A stretch of 64,000 nt of DNA, from assembly GCF_004216575.1 (NCBI RefSeq), contig NZ_SGWW01000003.1:186001-250000 (forward strand), in the 5' to 3' direction. The notes under the pieces are model-generated. The model saw nothing but the letters and a program-made list of their open reading frames with translations. It was not told the DNA's origin and searched no databases. Positions 1 through 10,572 of this stretch are shown piece after piece. A program made the translations under genes and the position numbers. Source of the stretch: Microcella putealis (GTDB taxonomy: Bacteria; Actinomycetota; Actinomycetes; Actinomycetales; Microbacteriaceae). Each line of letters begins with the position of its first letter. The stretch's first letter is position 1.

Positions 1-387
1 AGCCAAGTGGATGGTGGCAGGTACACAGAACAGGCGCTCAAACTCCGGGCTCTTCTGCACAACCTCGTCGATCGTGGCCTCACCCACGATCACGTCATAG
101 ACGCTCGGGGTTTCCGCACGATGCTCGACACCGAGCGCCGTCGAAGCGTTGCCCTGGGGATCAAGGTCGATCACCAATACGTGCGCACCCTGCCGGGCCA
201 GTGCGGCTGCGAGGTTAACCGTCGTGGTGGTCTTCCCCACACCACCTTTTTGGTTGGCCACCGTGAACACACGGGGGGCACTCGGCAGGGGCAGCACCTG
301 TTCCTGCACGGCCTGACGGCGGCGGGTGATGTCGGCGACCTCGCGAGCCAGGGGAGTGGACCCGTCAAATGAAGCGTCGGTCGTCAC
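1..387 (-). CDS. parA: Chromosome-partitioning ATPase ParA, 3' end cut by window edge
   Basis: This is a Walker-type ATPase that segregates the replicated origin together with ParB bound at parS. The first 129 codons are visible, starting from a GTG preceded by GGAAGG. A deviant Walker A motif KGGVGKTT lies at residues 47-54, followed by the typical [11 protein letters not shown] stretch. The rest of the gene, and presumably parB, lies left of the window. The position directly beyond rsmG and next to two parS sites is the standard actinobacterial arrangement. The family assignment is secure from sequence and context. Confidence 0.96.
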   Translation of the reverse strand, partial: MTTDASFDGSTPLAREVADITRRRQAVQEQVLPLPSAPRVFTVANQKGGVGKTTTTVNLAAALARQGAHVLVIDLDPQGNASTALGVEHRAETPSVYDVIVGEATIDEVVQKSPEFERLFCVPATIHLA

Positions 388-404
388 AACTGCCTTCCGA
401 TCGA

Positions 405-420
405 TGTTTCACGTGAAACA
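405..420. promoter_or_regulatory. parS centromere site 1
   Basis: TGTTTCACGTGAAACA is a perfect 16-bp palindrome matching the widely conserved ParB-binding parS consensus. It lies between parA and rsmG, 17 bases upstream of the parA start. ParB is expected to load here and spread. Occupancy could also influence parA transcription, which is inference. Confidence 0.95.
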
Positions 421-454
421 TGTGCCGCGCGATGCGGCCGGGGCGCTCTGATAC

Positions 455-1138
455 TCAGGAGGCCCCGACCACTGTAGCCCGAAACAGGCGCGTGGGAACG
501 GGCACACCGTCAGCCGTGAGCACCTCAACCGTGGGCTCGCTCAGCCGAGCTGCGCGACGCTGTTTCAGACTGTCCGCGATCTCCTGATCCACGCGCTCAC
601 CCTTGAGGAACAGCATCTCCCCACCCTCGTCGAGTAGGGGTCGCGTCATGGGAATCAGCTGCCGGAGCGCCTTCACCGCGCGCGCAGTCACCTGGTCGTA
701 CGGCCCTGACGCGATCGCATCCTCCGCGCGGGCGCGCAGCACCGTCACGTTGCGAAGAGCCAGGCGCGAACTTTCCGCCAGCAACCAGTCAGTCCGTCGC
801 TCCATCGGCTCAATGAGGGTGACCTCGACGTCGGGTCGAGCAATGGCGAGCACGAGACCGGGAAGCCCTGCGCCGCTACCGATGTCGGCGAGTCGACCGC
901 CGCTTCGCAGAAACGGAGCGACGAGCGCGCAGTTCACGATGTGTCGTGACCACAGCCTCGGCGCTTCCGATGGCCCAATCAGACCCAGGAGCTCGCCGCG
1001 TGTCGCCAACTCGTGGGTGAACGACCGAGCCCGCTCATGGTTCTCGCCGAAGAGTTCGGCCGCGATCGCTGGCTCGTCATCGAGCTCGAGCGGCGCCACT
1101 ACGGGCGTGCCGGCAGCGGGATCATCAGAATGTTTCAC
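455..1138 (-). CDS. rsmG: 16S rRNA (guanine-527-N7)-methyltransferase RsmG
   Basis: RsmG methylates N7 of G527 in 16S rRNA using S-adenosylmethionine. The SAM-binding motif GSGAGLPG is at residues 87-94, and the RLWSRHIVNC segment before it is typical of RsmG. The best start is a GTG at 1138, giving 227 aa, because jag ends at 1176 and no other start codon lies between. That GTG falls inside the second parS site and has no visible Shine-Dalgarno sequence, so translation may be coupled to jag. The gene sits in the usual jag-rsmG-parA order. Confidence 0.93.
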   Translation of the reverse strand: MKHSDDPAAGTPVVAPLELDDEPAIAAELFGENHERARSFTHELATRGELLGLIGPSEAPRLWSRHIVNCALVAPFLRSGGRLADIGSGAGLPGLVLAIARPDVEVTLIEPMERRTDWLLAESSRLALRNVTVLRARAEDAIASGPYDQVTARAVKALRQLIPMTRPLLDEGGEMLFLKGERVDQEIADSLKQRRAARLSEPTVEVLTADGVPVPTRLFRATVVGAS

Positions 1139-1146
1139 GTGAAACA
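1131..1146. promoter_or_regulatory. parS centromere site 2, overlapping the rsmG start
   Basis: This is a second perfect TGTTTCACGTGAAACA palindrome, identical to the site at 405-420 and 726 bp from it. It contains the GTG used as the rsmG start codon, so the first codons of rsmG are constrained by the ParB site. ParB binding is known for this consensus. Any effect on rsmG expression is inference. Confidence 0.94.
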
Positions 1147-1175
1147 GTGGGTCGACGGCGGTCGATACGACGGGA

Positions 1176-1652
1176 TCAGCCGCGGCGGATGACGGTGTGG
1201 CGGTCGGCGCCTTCGCCCTCCGACTCCGACACGAAACCGCGCTCAGCGACGATGTCGTGCACAAGCTTCCGTTCGTAGCTCGACATCGGGGGGAGTGCTG
1301 CAGAAACCGCGCCCGCCTCGATGCGCTCGACGGCGCGGTCAACGATGCGCGCGAGTTCGGTCGCGCGCGCGTCACGGGAACCCGCGATGTCGAGGATCAG
1401 GCGTGAGAACTCACCGGTCTTCGCGTGCACGGCGAGGCGCGTGAGCTCTTGCAACGCACTGACCGTGTCGGGCTTTGACAACAGGCGAAGCGCATCCCGC
1501 TCGTCGGCGTCAACGGAGAGGTACACGCGTCCGCCGCGTTCCTCGATCTCGATGTCGCCATCAAGGTCAGCGATGTCGAGCAGCTCTTCCAAATAGTCCG
1601 CGGCGATGTCACCCTCGTCGGCCGGAGTCGTCGTGGTCGTTACCTCGGTCAT
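1176..1652 (-). CDS. jag: Jag/KhpB RNA-binding protein (KH plus R3H)
   Basis: A 158-aa protein of the Jag (SpoIIIJ-associated, KhpB) family. After an acidic N-terminus, a KH-like region occupies roughly residues 30-80. An R3H domain occupies the C-terminal half, with the R-x3-H signature in ERKLVHDIV. Family members bind RNA and influence cell elongation and division. It begins 3 bases after the yidC stop, so the two are almost certainly co-transcribed and translationally coupled. It is a little shorter than many actinobacterial homologues. Confidence 0.92.
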   Translation of the reverse strand: MTEVTTTTTPADEGDIAADYLEELLDIADLDGDIEIEERGGRVYLSVDADERDALRLLSKPDTVSALQELTRLAVHAKTGEFSRLILDIAGSRDARATELARIVDRAVERIEAGAVSAALPPMSSYERKLVHDIVAERGFVSESEGEGADRHTVIRRG

Positions 1653-1655
1653 GGC

Positions 1656-2633
1656 TCAGCGGCCGCCCTTCTTCGTCTGCTTCTTGGCGCGGTTCTTTGA
1701 GACCGGCTGCTGGCGTTGCGTCGTTTGCTTGGGTTCTTCCACCGCGACCGCACCCGGCGCTGCCGCGTCAGGGTCGGGCAGGCCCTTCTTCTGGCGCTTC
1801 TTCGCCAGCCGCGCTTCGCGCGCGAGGGCCGCTTCGCTACCGGGAGTCGGCATGTTTCGGATGACGATGAACTGCTGAACCATCGTCCAGATGTTGGAGA
1901 CGAACCAGTAGAACATCACGCCGAGCGGGAAGAACGCGCCGGAGAACACGAAGACGATCGGCAGGACGTACAGCAGGATCTTCTGCTGCCGGTACATCGG
2001 CGAGTTCTTCATCTCGGGGGACTGGTTCTTCGCCATGATCTGCAGTTGCGTCAAGAACTGCGAGCCGGTCATGAGGATCACCAGGATGATCGCGATGACG
2101 ATGACCGCGACGTTGCCGTCGCTGGTCGCCATCGTCAGACCGAGCGGGGCGACACCGAAGAGGCTCGCGCTTCCAAACTCGGCCGATAGGGCGGGGGTCA
2201 GTAGGCCCACGCTGGGTCGACCGGCGTAGGCGTCGTTGAGGACGGAGAACAGACCGAAGAAGATCGGCATCTGCAGCAACAGCGGAAGGCACGACGAGAG
2301 CGGGTTCGTGCCGTGCTTCTTGTACAGGTTCATCGTCTCGCGCGACATGGCCTCGCGAGAGAACTGATCCTTCTTGCCCCGGTACTTGTCCTGGATCTTC
2401 TTGAGTTCGGGGGAGATCTCGAGCATCTTGCGCTGCGACTTGATCTGCCGAACGAAGACCGGGATCAGCAGGGCTCGAATCACGATCACGAGACCGACGA
2501 TTGACAGCACCCAGGTGACGCCCGCCTCCGACTCGAGGCCCGCAGCGGTCAACAGCGAGTGGAAGCCGACGAGGATCGCCTCGATCACCCACTTGATGGG
2601 CCACAGCAATGTTCCGAAGAAACCCAGTTCCAT
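1656..2633 (-). CDS. yidC: Membrane protein insertase YidC (Oxa1 family)
   Basis: A polytopic insertase that places proteins into the cytoplasmic membrane, alone or with SecYEG. The chosen ATG at 2633 begins MELGFFGTLLWPIKW and lies 7 bases after the yidD stop, giving 325 aa. About five membrane segments are visible, with the conserved cytoplasmic hairpin region (KSQRKMLEISPELKKIQ) after the second. The C-terminus is a long lysine- and arginine-rich tail (KKRQKKG through KKQTKKGGR), as expected for Gram-positive YidC that helps recruit ribosomes. Confidence 0.95.
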   Translation of the reverse strand: MELGFFGTLLWPIKWVIEAILVGFHSLLTAAGLESEAGVTWVLSIVGLVIVIRALLIPVFVRQIKSQRKMLEISPELKKIQDKYRGKKDQFSREAMSRETMNLYKKHGTNPLSSCLPLLLQMPIFFGLFSVLNDAYAGRPSVGLLTPALSAEFGSASLFGVAPLGLTMATSDGNVAVIVIAIILVILMTGSQFLTQLQIMAKNQSPEMKNSPMYRQQKILLYVLPIVFVFSGAFFPLGVMFYWFVSNIWTMVQQFIVIRNMPTPGSEAALAREARLAKKRQKKGLPDPDAAAPGAVAVEEPKQTTQRQQPVSKNRAKKQTKKGGR

Positions 2634-2640
2634 GACGGGG

Positions 2641-2961
2641 TTACGCCTTTCTATCGAGGACGATGAAGCCGAAGCGAGTGCGGCGGTAGGGCGAGTGGTG
2701 CCGTTCCGGTGGGTCGTCAACGCCGCCGACCGCCCATGGGTGGCATCGCACGAGGCGTCGAGCAGTGAGCCACGAACCCTTAAGCACACCGTGTTCTTGC
2801 ACGGAACGCAGCCCGTATGCCGAGCAGCTGGGGTAGTAGCGGCACACGTCGCCGTACAGCGGCGAGATGACGGCCCGGTATACGTGCAAGACCGCCACGA
2901 TGATGTTGCGCGGGATCAGACCGATGGCACGAATGACGCGAACAACCGCGGGGTCGCTCAT
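2641..2961 (-). CDS. yidD: Membrane protein insertion efficiency factor YidD
   Basis: A 106-aa YidD family protein with the typical core YRAVISPLYGDVCRYYPSCS, followed by SAYGLRSVQEHG and the RLVRCHPWAVGGVDD motif. It is a small peripheral membrane protein that assists YidC-dependent insertion. Its ATG overlaps the rnpA stop by four bases (ATGA), and yidC follows 7 bases downstream, so rnpA-yidD-yidC-jag-rsmG read as one transcription unit. Confidence 0.94.
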   Translation of the reverse strand: MSDPAVVRVIRAIGLIPRNIIVAVLHVYRAVISPLYGDVCRYYPSCSAYGLRSVQEHGVLKGSWLTARRLVRCHPWAVGGVDDPPERHHSPYRRTRFGFIVLDRKA

Positions 2962-3296
2962 GCGCTCACCGCCCGCCTGGTTGTTGCCGTTACGTGCTCA
3001 CGCAGGGTAGCCCAGTCGACCTCGGCTGCCGCTGGGAGCATGCGCATCACCACGGCCGTGCCGTCGGGAATCGTGGGGATCAAATCTTTCGCCACCGCTC
3101 GCGCTCGCCGCTTCACGCTATTCCGCGTCACGGCATTGCCGAGCGCCTTAGAGGTGATGATGCCGAAGCGCACCGGCCCCGCTTCAGCAGAGCGGCGCAC
3201 GTAAACGACGACGGTCGGAGCGGCGGCTTTGCGACCACGACGCATCGTGTCGCGGAAGTCGCTGCTCGACCTCACCCGGTGTGCGCGGTCGAGCAC
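2958..3296 (-). CDS. rnpA: Ribonuclease P protein component
   Basis: A 112-aa protein subunit of RNase P that assists the catalytic RNA in cleaving tRNA 5' leaders. The N-terminus (LDRAHRVRSSSDFRDTMRRGRK) and the conserved RNSVKRRARA helix are diagnostic. It starts with GTG at 3296 and lies just downstream of rpmH. A four-base overlap links it to yidD. The length is normal for the family. Confidence 0.95.
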   Translation of the reverse strand: MLDRAHRVRSSSDFRDTMRRGRKAAAPTVVVYVRRSAEAGPVRFGIITSKALGNAVTRNSVKRRARAVAKDLIPTIPDGTAVVMRMLPAAAEVDWATLREHVTATTRRAVSA

Positions 3297-3311
3297 GATG
3301 GGGGAGGGATG

Positions 3312-3449
3312 TTACGCCGAAAGTTCGGTGCGGCCCTTGCGGCGACGGGCGGCGAGAATCGCGCGGCCGGCGCGGGTACGCATGCGAAGGCGGAAGCCGT
3401 GCACCTTGGCACGACGACGGTTGTTGGGCTGGAACGTGCGCTTGCTCAT
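3312..3449 (-). CDS. rpmH: 50S ribosomal protein L34
   Basis: A 45-aa, highly basic ribosomal protein beginning [20 protein letters not shown] and ending GRTELSA. It is preceded by a strong GAGGAG Shine-Dalgarno seven bases before the ATG. It is the first gene of the minus-strand unit running away from dnaA. The rpmH-rnpA pair directly beside dnaA is one of the most conserved bacterial gene orders. Confidence 0.97.
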   Translation of the reverse strand: MSKRTFQPNNRRRAKVHGFRLRMRTRAGRAILAARRRKGRTELSA

Positions 3450-3724
3450 GATGGTCTCCTCGGCCCCGCGAGGGAGCGACGATGTCGGTGTAGAACTCCG
3501 TGGGCGCGCGCCGCACGGCAGAAGTCAACCGGTTAACAATAGGTCTCGCGACACGCCCGGTCAAACGCAGGCGGCGCGGCTCGCAATACCACGGCAGGTG
3601 GGAACCGCAGTGGTAACGACACGGCGCATCGAACTACAGTAGGCGGGCGGCCTGCCAGAGGGATGCTCGCCATCGACCCCTCTCGCCGCCGATCACGTAT
3701 TCCGGACGAGAGGGACACCGCGCC
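3450..3724. promoter_or_regulatory. Divergent rpmH/dnaA promoter region
   Basis: These 275 bases separate the divergent rpmH and dnaA genes and must hold both promoters. A TACAGT hexamer near 3636 is a plausible dnaA -10. GAGAGGG upstream of the dnaA ATG serves as its ribosome binding site. No clear DnaA box is visible here, in contrast with the dnaA-dnaN gap. The exact promoter positions are not resolved. Confidence 0.5.
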
Positions 3725-5143
3725 ATGACCGACGACACCGAACCCGTCAGCGCGCTGTGGGATTCGGTGAAAGGTCACCTCGTCTCTGACGAGCGCATCA
3801 CGCCCCAGCTCATCGGCTTCATCAACCTGGTGGAGCCGCGCGGCGTCATGGCCGGCACCCTGTATCTCGAGGTTCCCAACGAACTCACCCGCGGCATGCT
3901 TGAACAGCGCATCCGTCTGCCGCTTCTGTCGGCCATTACAACCGTCGCCGGTGACGAGGTGTCGAGCTTCGCCATCGTCGTGAACCCCGACATGCAGGCA
4001 GAGTCATTAGAAGCGGCACCCGACCCGCTTGAGCAACCGACGACATCCGGGTATATCGAGCAGCCCGCCCCGCCGACGCCCATCGACGCCGCGAATCGAC
4101 GCGGCGACAGCCGGCTCAACGACAAGTACAGCTTCGACAACTTCGTCATCGGCGGCTCGAACCGCTTCGCTCACGCCGCCGCTGTGGCGGTCGCCGAAGC
4201 GCCAGCTAAGGCGTACAACCCGCTCTTCATCTACGGCGAGTCCGGACTCGGCAAGACCCACCTGCTGCACGCGATCGGTCACTACGCCGAGAATCTGTAC
4301 CCAGGAATCCGTGTGCGCTACGTCAGTAGCGAAGAGTTCACGAACGACTTCATCAACTCGATCGCGAACAACCGCGCCAGCCTGTTTCAGTCGCGGTACC
4401 GCGAGATCGACATCCTGCTGATCGACGACATCCAGTTCTTGCAGGGCAAAGACTCGACGCAGGAAGCGTTCTTCCACACCTTCAATACGTTGCACGACCA
4501 CAACAAGCAGGTGGTCATCACCTCTGACCTGCCCCCGAAGCACCTCACCGGCTTCGAAGACCGCATGCGCAGCCGCTTCGAGTGGGGTCTGATCACCGAT
4601 GTGCAGGCACCCGACCTCGAGACCCGCATTGCGATCCTTCGCAAGAAGGCCCAGAACGACCGGCTTCAGGTGCGCGACGACGTGCTCGAGTACATGGCGT
4701 CGAAGGTGTCGAGCAACATCCGTGAGCTCGAAGGCACGCTCATTCGGGTCACCGCGTTTGCGAACCTCAACCGCACACCCGTCGACCTGCAGCTCGTGCA
4801 GACCGTGTTGAAAGACCTCATCACGCTCGACGAGGACAACGTCATCGCGCCGGTCGACATCATCAATCACACGGCCGCCTACTTCAAGCTCACCGTCGAC
4901 GACCTGTACGGCTCGTCACGGTCACAGGCGGTCGCGACGGCGCGGCAGATCGCGATGTACCTCTGTCGCGAGCTCACGAACCTCTCGCTTCCGAAGATCG
5001 GCCAACTGTTCGGCAACCGCGACCACACGACCGTCATGTACGCGAATAAGAAGATCAGTGAGCTCATGAAGGAGCGCCGCTCGATCTACAACCAGGTCAC
5101 GGAACTCACGAGCCGCATCAAGCAGAACCACCGCTACAGCTGA
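3725..5143 (+). CDS. dnaA: Chromosomal replication initiator DnaA
   Basis: A 472-aa initiator that binds DnaA boxes at oriC and melts the origin. Domain I spans about residues 1-75, followed by a linker rich in Pro and acidic residues. The AAA+ module has Walker A GESGLGKT at 171-178 and Walker B LLIDDIQF. The C-terminal DNA-binding domain carries the signature around LPKIGQLFGNRDHTTVM. The linker domain II is short compared with Streptomyces, as usual in this family of Actinobacteria. Identity is certain. Confidence 0.98.
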   Translation: MTDDTEPVSALWDSVKGHLVSDERITPQLIGFINLVEPRGVMAGTLYLEVPNELTRGMLEQRIRLPLLSAITTVAGDEVSSFAIVVNPDMQAESLEAAPDPLEQPTTSGYIEQPAPPTPIDAANRRGDSRLNDKYSFDNFVIGGSNRFAHAAAVAVAEAPAKAYNPLFIYGESGLGKTHLLHAIGHYAENLYPGIRVRYVSSEEFTNDFINSIANNRASLFQSRYREIDILLIDDIQFLQGKDSTQEAFFHTFNTLHDHNKQVVITSDLPPKHLTGFEDRMRSRFEWGLITDVQAPDLETRIAILRKKAQNDRLQVRDDVLEYMASKVSSNIRELEGTLIRVTAFANLNRTPVDLQLVQTVLKDLITLDEDNVIAPVDIINHTAAYFKLTVDDLYGSSRSQAVATARQIAMYLCRELTNLSLPKIGQLFGNRDHTTVMYANKKISELMKERRSIYNQVTELTSRIKQNHRYS

Positions 5144-5190
5144 GCAGCGCGCGGGAAAAAACGCCGAGCTCTCAGACTTCGTTCAGCCGC

Positions 5191-5216
5191 AAAAGCCCCG
5201 GTATTCCGGGGCTTTT
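5191..5216 (+). terminator. Rho-independent terminator after dnaA
   Basis: A perfect 11-bp stem, AAAAGCCCCGG paired with CCGGGGCTTTT around a TATT loop, ends in a short T run. It lies 48 bases after the dnaA stop and is ideally placed to end dnaA transcription before the origin region. Confidence 0.88.
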
Positions 5217-5224
5217 GTCGTCTC

Positions 5225-5590
5225 ATCACAGTGATATCCCAGGTTCAGGCGCGTTTTCCCACACTGGGGACAGCCTGTGGAAAACGCCGAGAGCGCTTGG
5301 GGATGGATTGCGGAGAGATGGCCTCGGGGTGTGAGCGGATGCTCGGGGAGCCGTTCGGGCATCCCCTTAACATTCCGCCGTGTCGCGAGCGGATTCCACA
5401 ACTTACACACATGTGGTTTCCCGTGATTCCGCGGATCCCACCGAGTTGTCCACACTGTGCACAGCGGTTAACGCTCTTATTTCTTGTTCTTCTCCATTGA
5501 TGCATCAGGGATAACCCTGACCCGGGCCGAACGACACGAATCCCGGCGCAGCGCTGTGCCAGTATGGGGATCCCGGCACTCCCGGACCGC
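5225..5590. other. Candidate replication origin oriC (dnaA-dnaN gap)
   Basis: The 468-base dnaA-dnaN gap has no gene. It holds clustered DnaA-box-like 9-mers: TTTCCCACA at 5255, the reverse-strand box TGTGGAAAA at 5276, TTGTCCACA at 5446 and CTGTGCACA at 5455, with further TCCACAA and TGTGGTTT matches around 5395-5415. A more T-rich stretch (CTTATTTCTTGTTCTTC) at about 5475 could be the unwinding element. No perfect TTATCCACA is present in it. Location and box density support oriC; the exact functional limits are inferred. Confidence 0.8.
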
Positions 5591-5611
5591 CCGACGGAAG
5601 AGGGATTCGAC

Positions 5612-6754
5612 GTGAAGTTTCAGGTCAACCGCGACGTATTCAGCGACGCCGTGTCGTTCGCCGTGCGCCTGCTGCCCCAGCGCACCACACTGCCGATCCT
5701 CTCGGGCGTCATGGTGCACGCCGAAGACGGTGCCGTGACTCTGTCCTCGTTCGACTACGAGGTCTCCGCTCAGACTCGAATCACTGCCGATGTCGAGTCG
5801 AACGGCACCGTGCTGGTTTCGGGTCGCTTGCTGGCCGACATCGCCTCGCGCCTGCCCAACGCGCCCGTCGAGTTCTCGCTCGACGACAACAAGGTGACGG
5901 TTCGCTGTGGCTCGGCCCGATTCGCCCTGTCGCTGATGCCCGTCGAGGAGTACCCGAGCCTGCCCGTCATTGACGGCGACACCGGCCTATTGCCGGGCGA
6001 TGCCTTCGCTGATGCCGTTGGCCAGGTTGCGGTAGCCGCTTCTCGCGATGACGTCACTCCCGTGATCACTGGTGTGCAGCTCGAGACCTCCGGAACCACG
6101 CTGTCGCTGGTCGCAACCGACCGCTACCGCGTGGCCGTGCGCGAGATCGACTGGGAGTCGACGAGCAACGCCGAGACTGCGACCGCGCTCGTGCCGGCAC
6201 GCACGCTCTCGGAGACGGCGAAGATTTTCTCGCACTCGTCGCAGGTGCGCGTCACGATCGTGGGCGGGGGCGACCGTGAACTTATCGCGTTCTCGGCCGA
6301 CGACAAGACCGTCACCTCACTGCTGATTAAGGGCAACTTCCCCCCCGTCAAGCGCCTCTTCCCCGAGACGGTCGACAACTACGCCGTGATGAACACAGCC
6401 GAACTCATCGAGGCGACCCGACGCGTTGCCCTCGTGCTCGAGCGCGACGCCGCTCTGCGCTACACCTTCACCGCCGACGGACTCACACTCGAGGCCATCG
6501 GCAGCGAGAACGCGCAGGCCCAAGAAACGATCGACGCCCACCTGACCGGCGACGACACCGTCGTCTCGCTGAAGCCCCAGTTCTTGATCGATGGGCTGTC
6601 GGCCGTGCACTCGGAATTCGTGCGAATCTCGTTCACGAAGACCGACAATCCGGGAAAGCCCGGCCCCGTACTCATCACCAGCCAGACCTCAAAAGATCAG
6701 GCCGGCGTCGACAACTACCGCTACCTGCTGCAGCCCAACCTGCTGCTGCGCTAG
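5612..6754 (+). CDS. dnaN: DNA polymerase III sliding clamp (beta)
   Basis: A 380-aa beta clamp that encircles DNA and tethers the replicative polymerase. The start is the GTG at 5612 (VKFQVNRDVFSDAVSF), preceded by GGAAGAGGG. An upstream ATG at 5564 is in frame, but the extension does not resemble the family. The three repeated clamp folds are recognisable, including LPILSGVMV and the C-terminal region ending YRYLLQPNLLLR. It lies 22 bases before recF. Confidence 0.97.
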   Translation: MKFQVNRDVFSDAVSFAVRLLPQRTTLPILSGVMVHAEDGAVTLSSFDYEVSAQTRITADVESNGTVLVSGRLLADIASRLPNAPVEFSLDDNKVTVRCGSARFALSLMPVEEYPSLPVIDGDTGLLPGDAFADAVGQVAVAASRDDVTPVITGVQLETSGTTLSLVATDRYRVAVREIDWESTSNAETATALVPARTLSETAKIFSHSSQVRVTIVGGGDRELIAFSADDKTVTSLLIKGNFPPVKRLFPETVDNYAVMNTAELIEATRRVALVLERDAALRYTFTADGLTLEAIGSENAQAQETIDAHLTGDDTVVSLKPQFLIDGLSAVHSEFVRISFTKTDNPGKPGPVLITSQTSKDQAGVDNYRYLLQPNLLLR

Positions 6755-6776
6755 CGGGCGGCGCTCCGCTCGCGCC

Positions 6777-7946
6777 GTGCACGTCACGCATCTCAGCCTC
6801 TCCGATTTCCGCAACTATGCGCGCGCCGAACTGGCGTTGGGGCCCGGGCCGACCCTGCTCGTCGGGCGAAATGGGCAGGGCAAAACAAATCTCGTGGAGG
6901 CGATCGGGTATCCGTCGCTCGGGGGGTCGCACCGCGTCGCCGGCGACCAGGCGCTGGTGCGCGCGGGCGAAGAGGCAGCGATTGTCCGGATGCGCGTGGC
7001 TCACGACGAGCGTGCGATCGTCGTTGAGCTGCAGCTCAATAAGACCGGCGCCAACCGGGCCCAGGTCAACGGCTCGCCCGTGCGCATGCGTGAGCTTCCC
7101 CGCTACGTCCACACCGTGCTCTTCGCTCCAGAAGATCTCGCGCTCGTGCGCGGCGAACCGTCCGGGCGCCGCTCATTCCTCGACGCGCTCATCGTGCAGC
7201 GAATCCCGCGGCTCGCGGGAACCATCGGTGACTACGAGCGCGTGCTTCGGCAACGCAACTCGCTGCTCAAGTCGGCCCGCGCATCCCGCCTGTCACCCGA
7301 TGCGCTGACGACGCTCGATGTGTGGGACGACCGCCTCGTCGCGCTCGGCGTGGAGATCATCGCCGCACGTGTGTCTCTGGTGGCCGAACTGCGCCCACAT
7401 CTTGCCGCGGGATACGCGGCCGTCGCGGGCGACGAGCACCTCGCCGAACTCGGACTGCGGCACACGATTGTTGACCCCACGGGCGAGGGGCCGCTGCACA
7501 CCGACGATGTGCTCGACGAACAACGCGCCGCAGAGCAGTTCCGTTTCTCCCTTTCCGAGCGTCGCCGTGCCGAGCTCGATCGCGCGGTCACGCTCGTCGG
7601 ACCTCATCGCGATGACCTTGTGCTGACGCTCAACGGCCTGCCCGCCCGCAGCCACGCGAGCCACGGCGAGAGCTGGTCGTATGCGCTGGCCCTGAAACTC
7701 GCCGCAGCCCGCGTACTGCGTGCCGACGCGGTGGCCGGCGACCCGATTGTGATTCTGGATGACGTGTTCGCCGAACTCGACGAGGGTCGGCGGGAACGCC
7801 TTGCTGACGCGGTCTCCGACTTCGAGCAGGTGTTGATCACGGCGGCCGTCGAGAACGATGTTCCTGACCGCCTGGCCGCGACGCGCATCCATATCGCAGC
7901 CGGCGCGATTGTTGACCCGACACCACCGAGCGAGGATGCGCCGTGA
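6777..7946 (+). CDS. recF: DNA replication and repair protein RecF
   Basis: A 389-aa SMC-like ATPase that helps load RecA at single-strand gaps. It starts with GTG at 6777 (VHVTHLSLSDFRNY). Walker A GRNGQGKT is at residues 30-37, the signature region around LVGPHRDD follows, and Walker B is in PIVILDDVFAELD. It is the standard third gene after dnaN. The stop overlaps the next start by four bases (GTGA), giving translational coupling to dciA. Confidence 0.96.
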   Translation: MHVTHLSLSDFRNYARAELALGPGPTLLVGRNGQGKTNLVEAIGYPSLGGSHRVAGDQALVRAGEEAAIVRMRVAHDERAIVVELQLNKTGANRAQVNGSPVRMRELPRYVHTVLFAPEDLALVRGEPSGRRSFLDALIVQRIPRLAGTIGDYERVLRQRNSLLKSARASRLSPDALTTLDVWDDRLVALGVEIIAARVSLVAELRPHLAAGYAAVAGDEHLAELGLRHTIVDPTGEGPLHTDDVLDEQRAAEQFRFSLSERRRAELDRAVTLVGPHRDDLVLTLNGLPARSHASHGESWSYALALKLAAARVLRADAVAGDPIVILDDVFAELDEGRRERLADAVSDFEQVLITAAVENDVPDRLAATRIHIAAGAIVDPTPPSEDAP

Positions 7947-8449
7947 CCGAGCGCGCGGAGCCACCGGAGTCTGAGGCGAGCGCCGTCTATCGTCGGCTGC
8001 GCTCGGTCTTTGGCGACCCGTCGCTTCGCTCGCGGGATGCGCGCCGTCGCGCCGCCGGAAAAGCGTCCGGCTCCACGACGCCCTACGGAACGGGCCGCGA
8101 CCCCTCAGGTCTCGCCGACATCCTCGACGGGGTCAGCCGCACCATGGGCTGGACCTCCCCCTTGGCGCGAGGCGAGCTGCTGACCTCGTGGCCCGACCTC
8201 GTGGGTCCGGAAATCGCGTCCCACACCGAACCGGTTGCGATCGATGACGGGGTGCTGTCGGTGCAGTGCGACTCGACCGCGTGGGCAACGCAGCTGCGCA
8301 TGATGCGGGGAGAAATGGTCACCTCGATCACGCAGCGGTACCCCGATGCGCAGATCACGAGCATCCGCTTTCTGGGCCCGAGCGCGCCGAGCTGGAAGCG
8401 AGGGCCACGATCGATCCCGGGGCGCGGTCCACGCGATACCTACGGCTAA
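7943..8449 (+). CDS. dciA: DciA family helicase-loading protein (DUF721)
   Basis: A 168-aa protein of the DciA/DUF721 family, which loads the replicative helicase DnaB in bacteria lacking DnaC or DnaI. The first 60 residues are a basic, low-complexity extension. The conserved core runs from about residue 65 (WTSPLARGELLTSWPDLVG) through LSVQCDSTAWATQLRMM. Its position between recF and gyrB is conserved across Actinobacteria. The functional assignment rests on family membership. Confidence 0.88.
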   Translation: MTERAEPPESEASAVYRRLRSVFGDPSLRSRDARRRAAGKASGSTTPYGTGRDPSGLADILDGVSRTMGWTSPLARGELLTSWPDLVGPEIASHTEPVAIDDGVLSVQCDSTAWATQLRMMRGEMVTSITQRYPDAQITSIRFLGPSAPSWKRGPRSIPGRGPRDTYG

Positions 8450-10516
<2,067 letters not shown>

Positions 10517-10572
10517 TCGGGCGCGCATGACGCGCGCCGAGCATCCTGACCACCACCACATAAAGGAATCCG

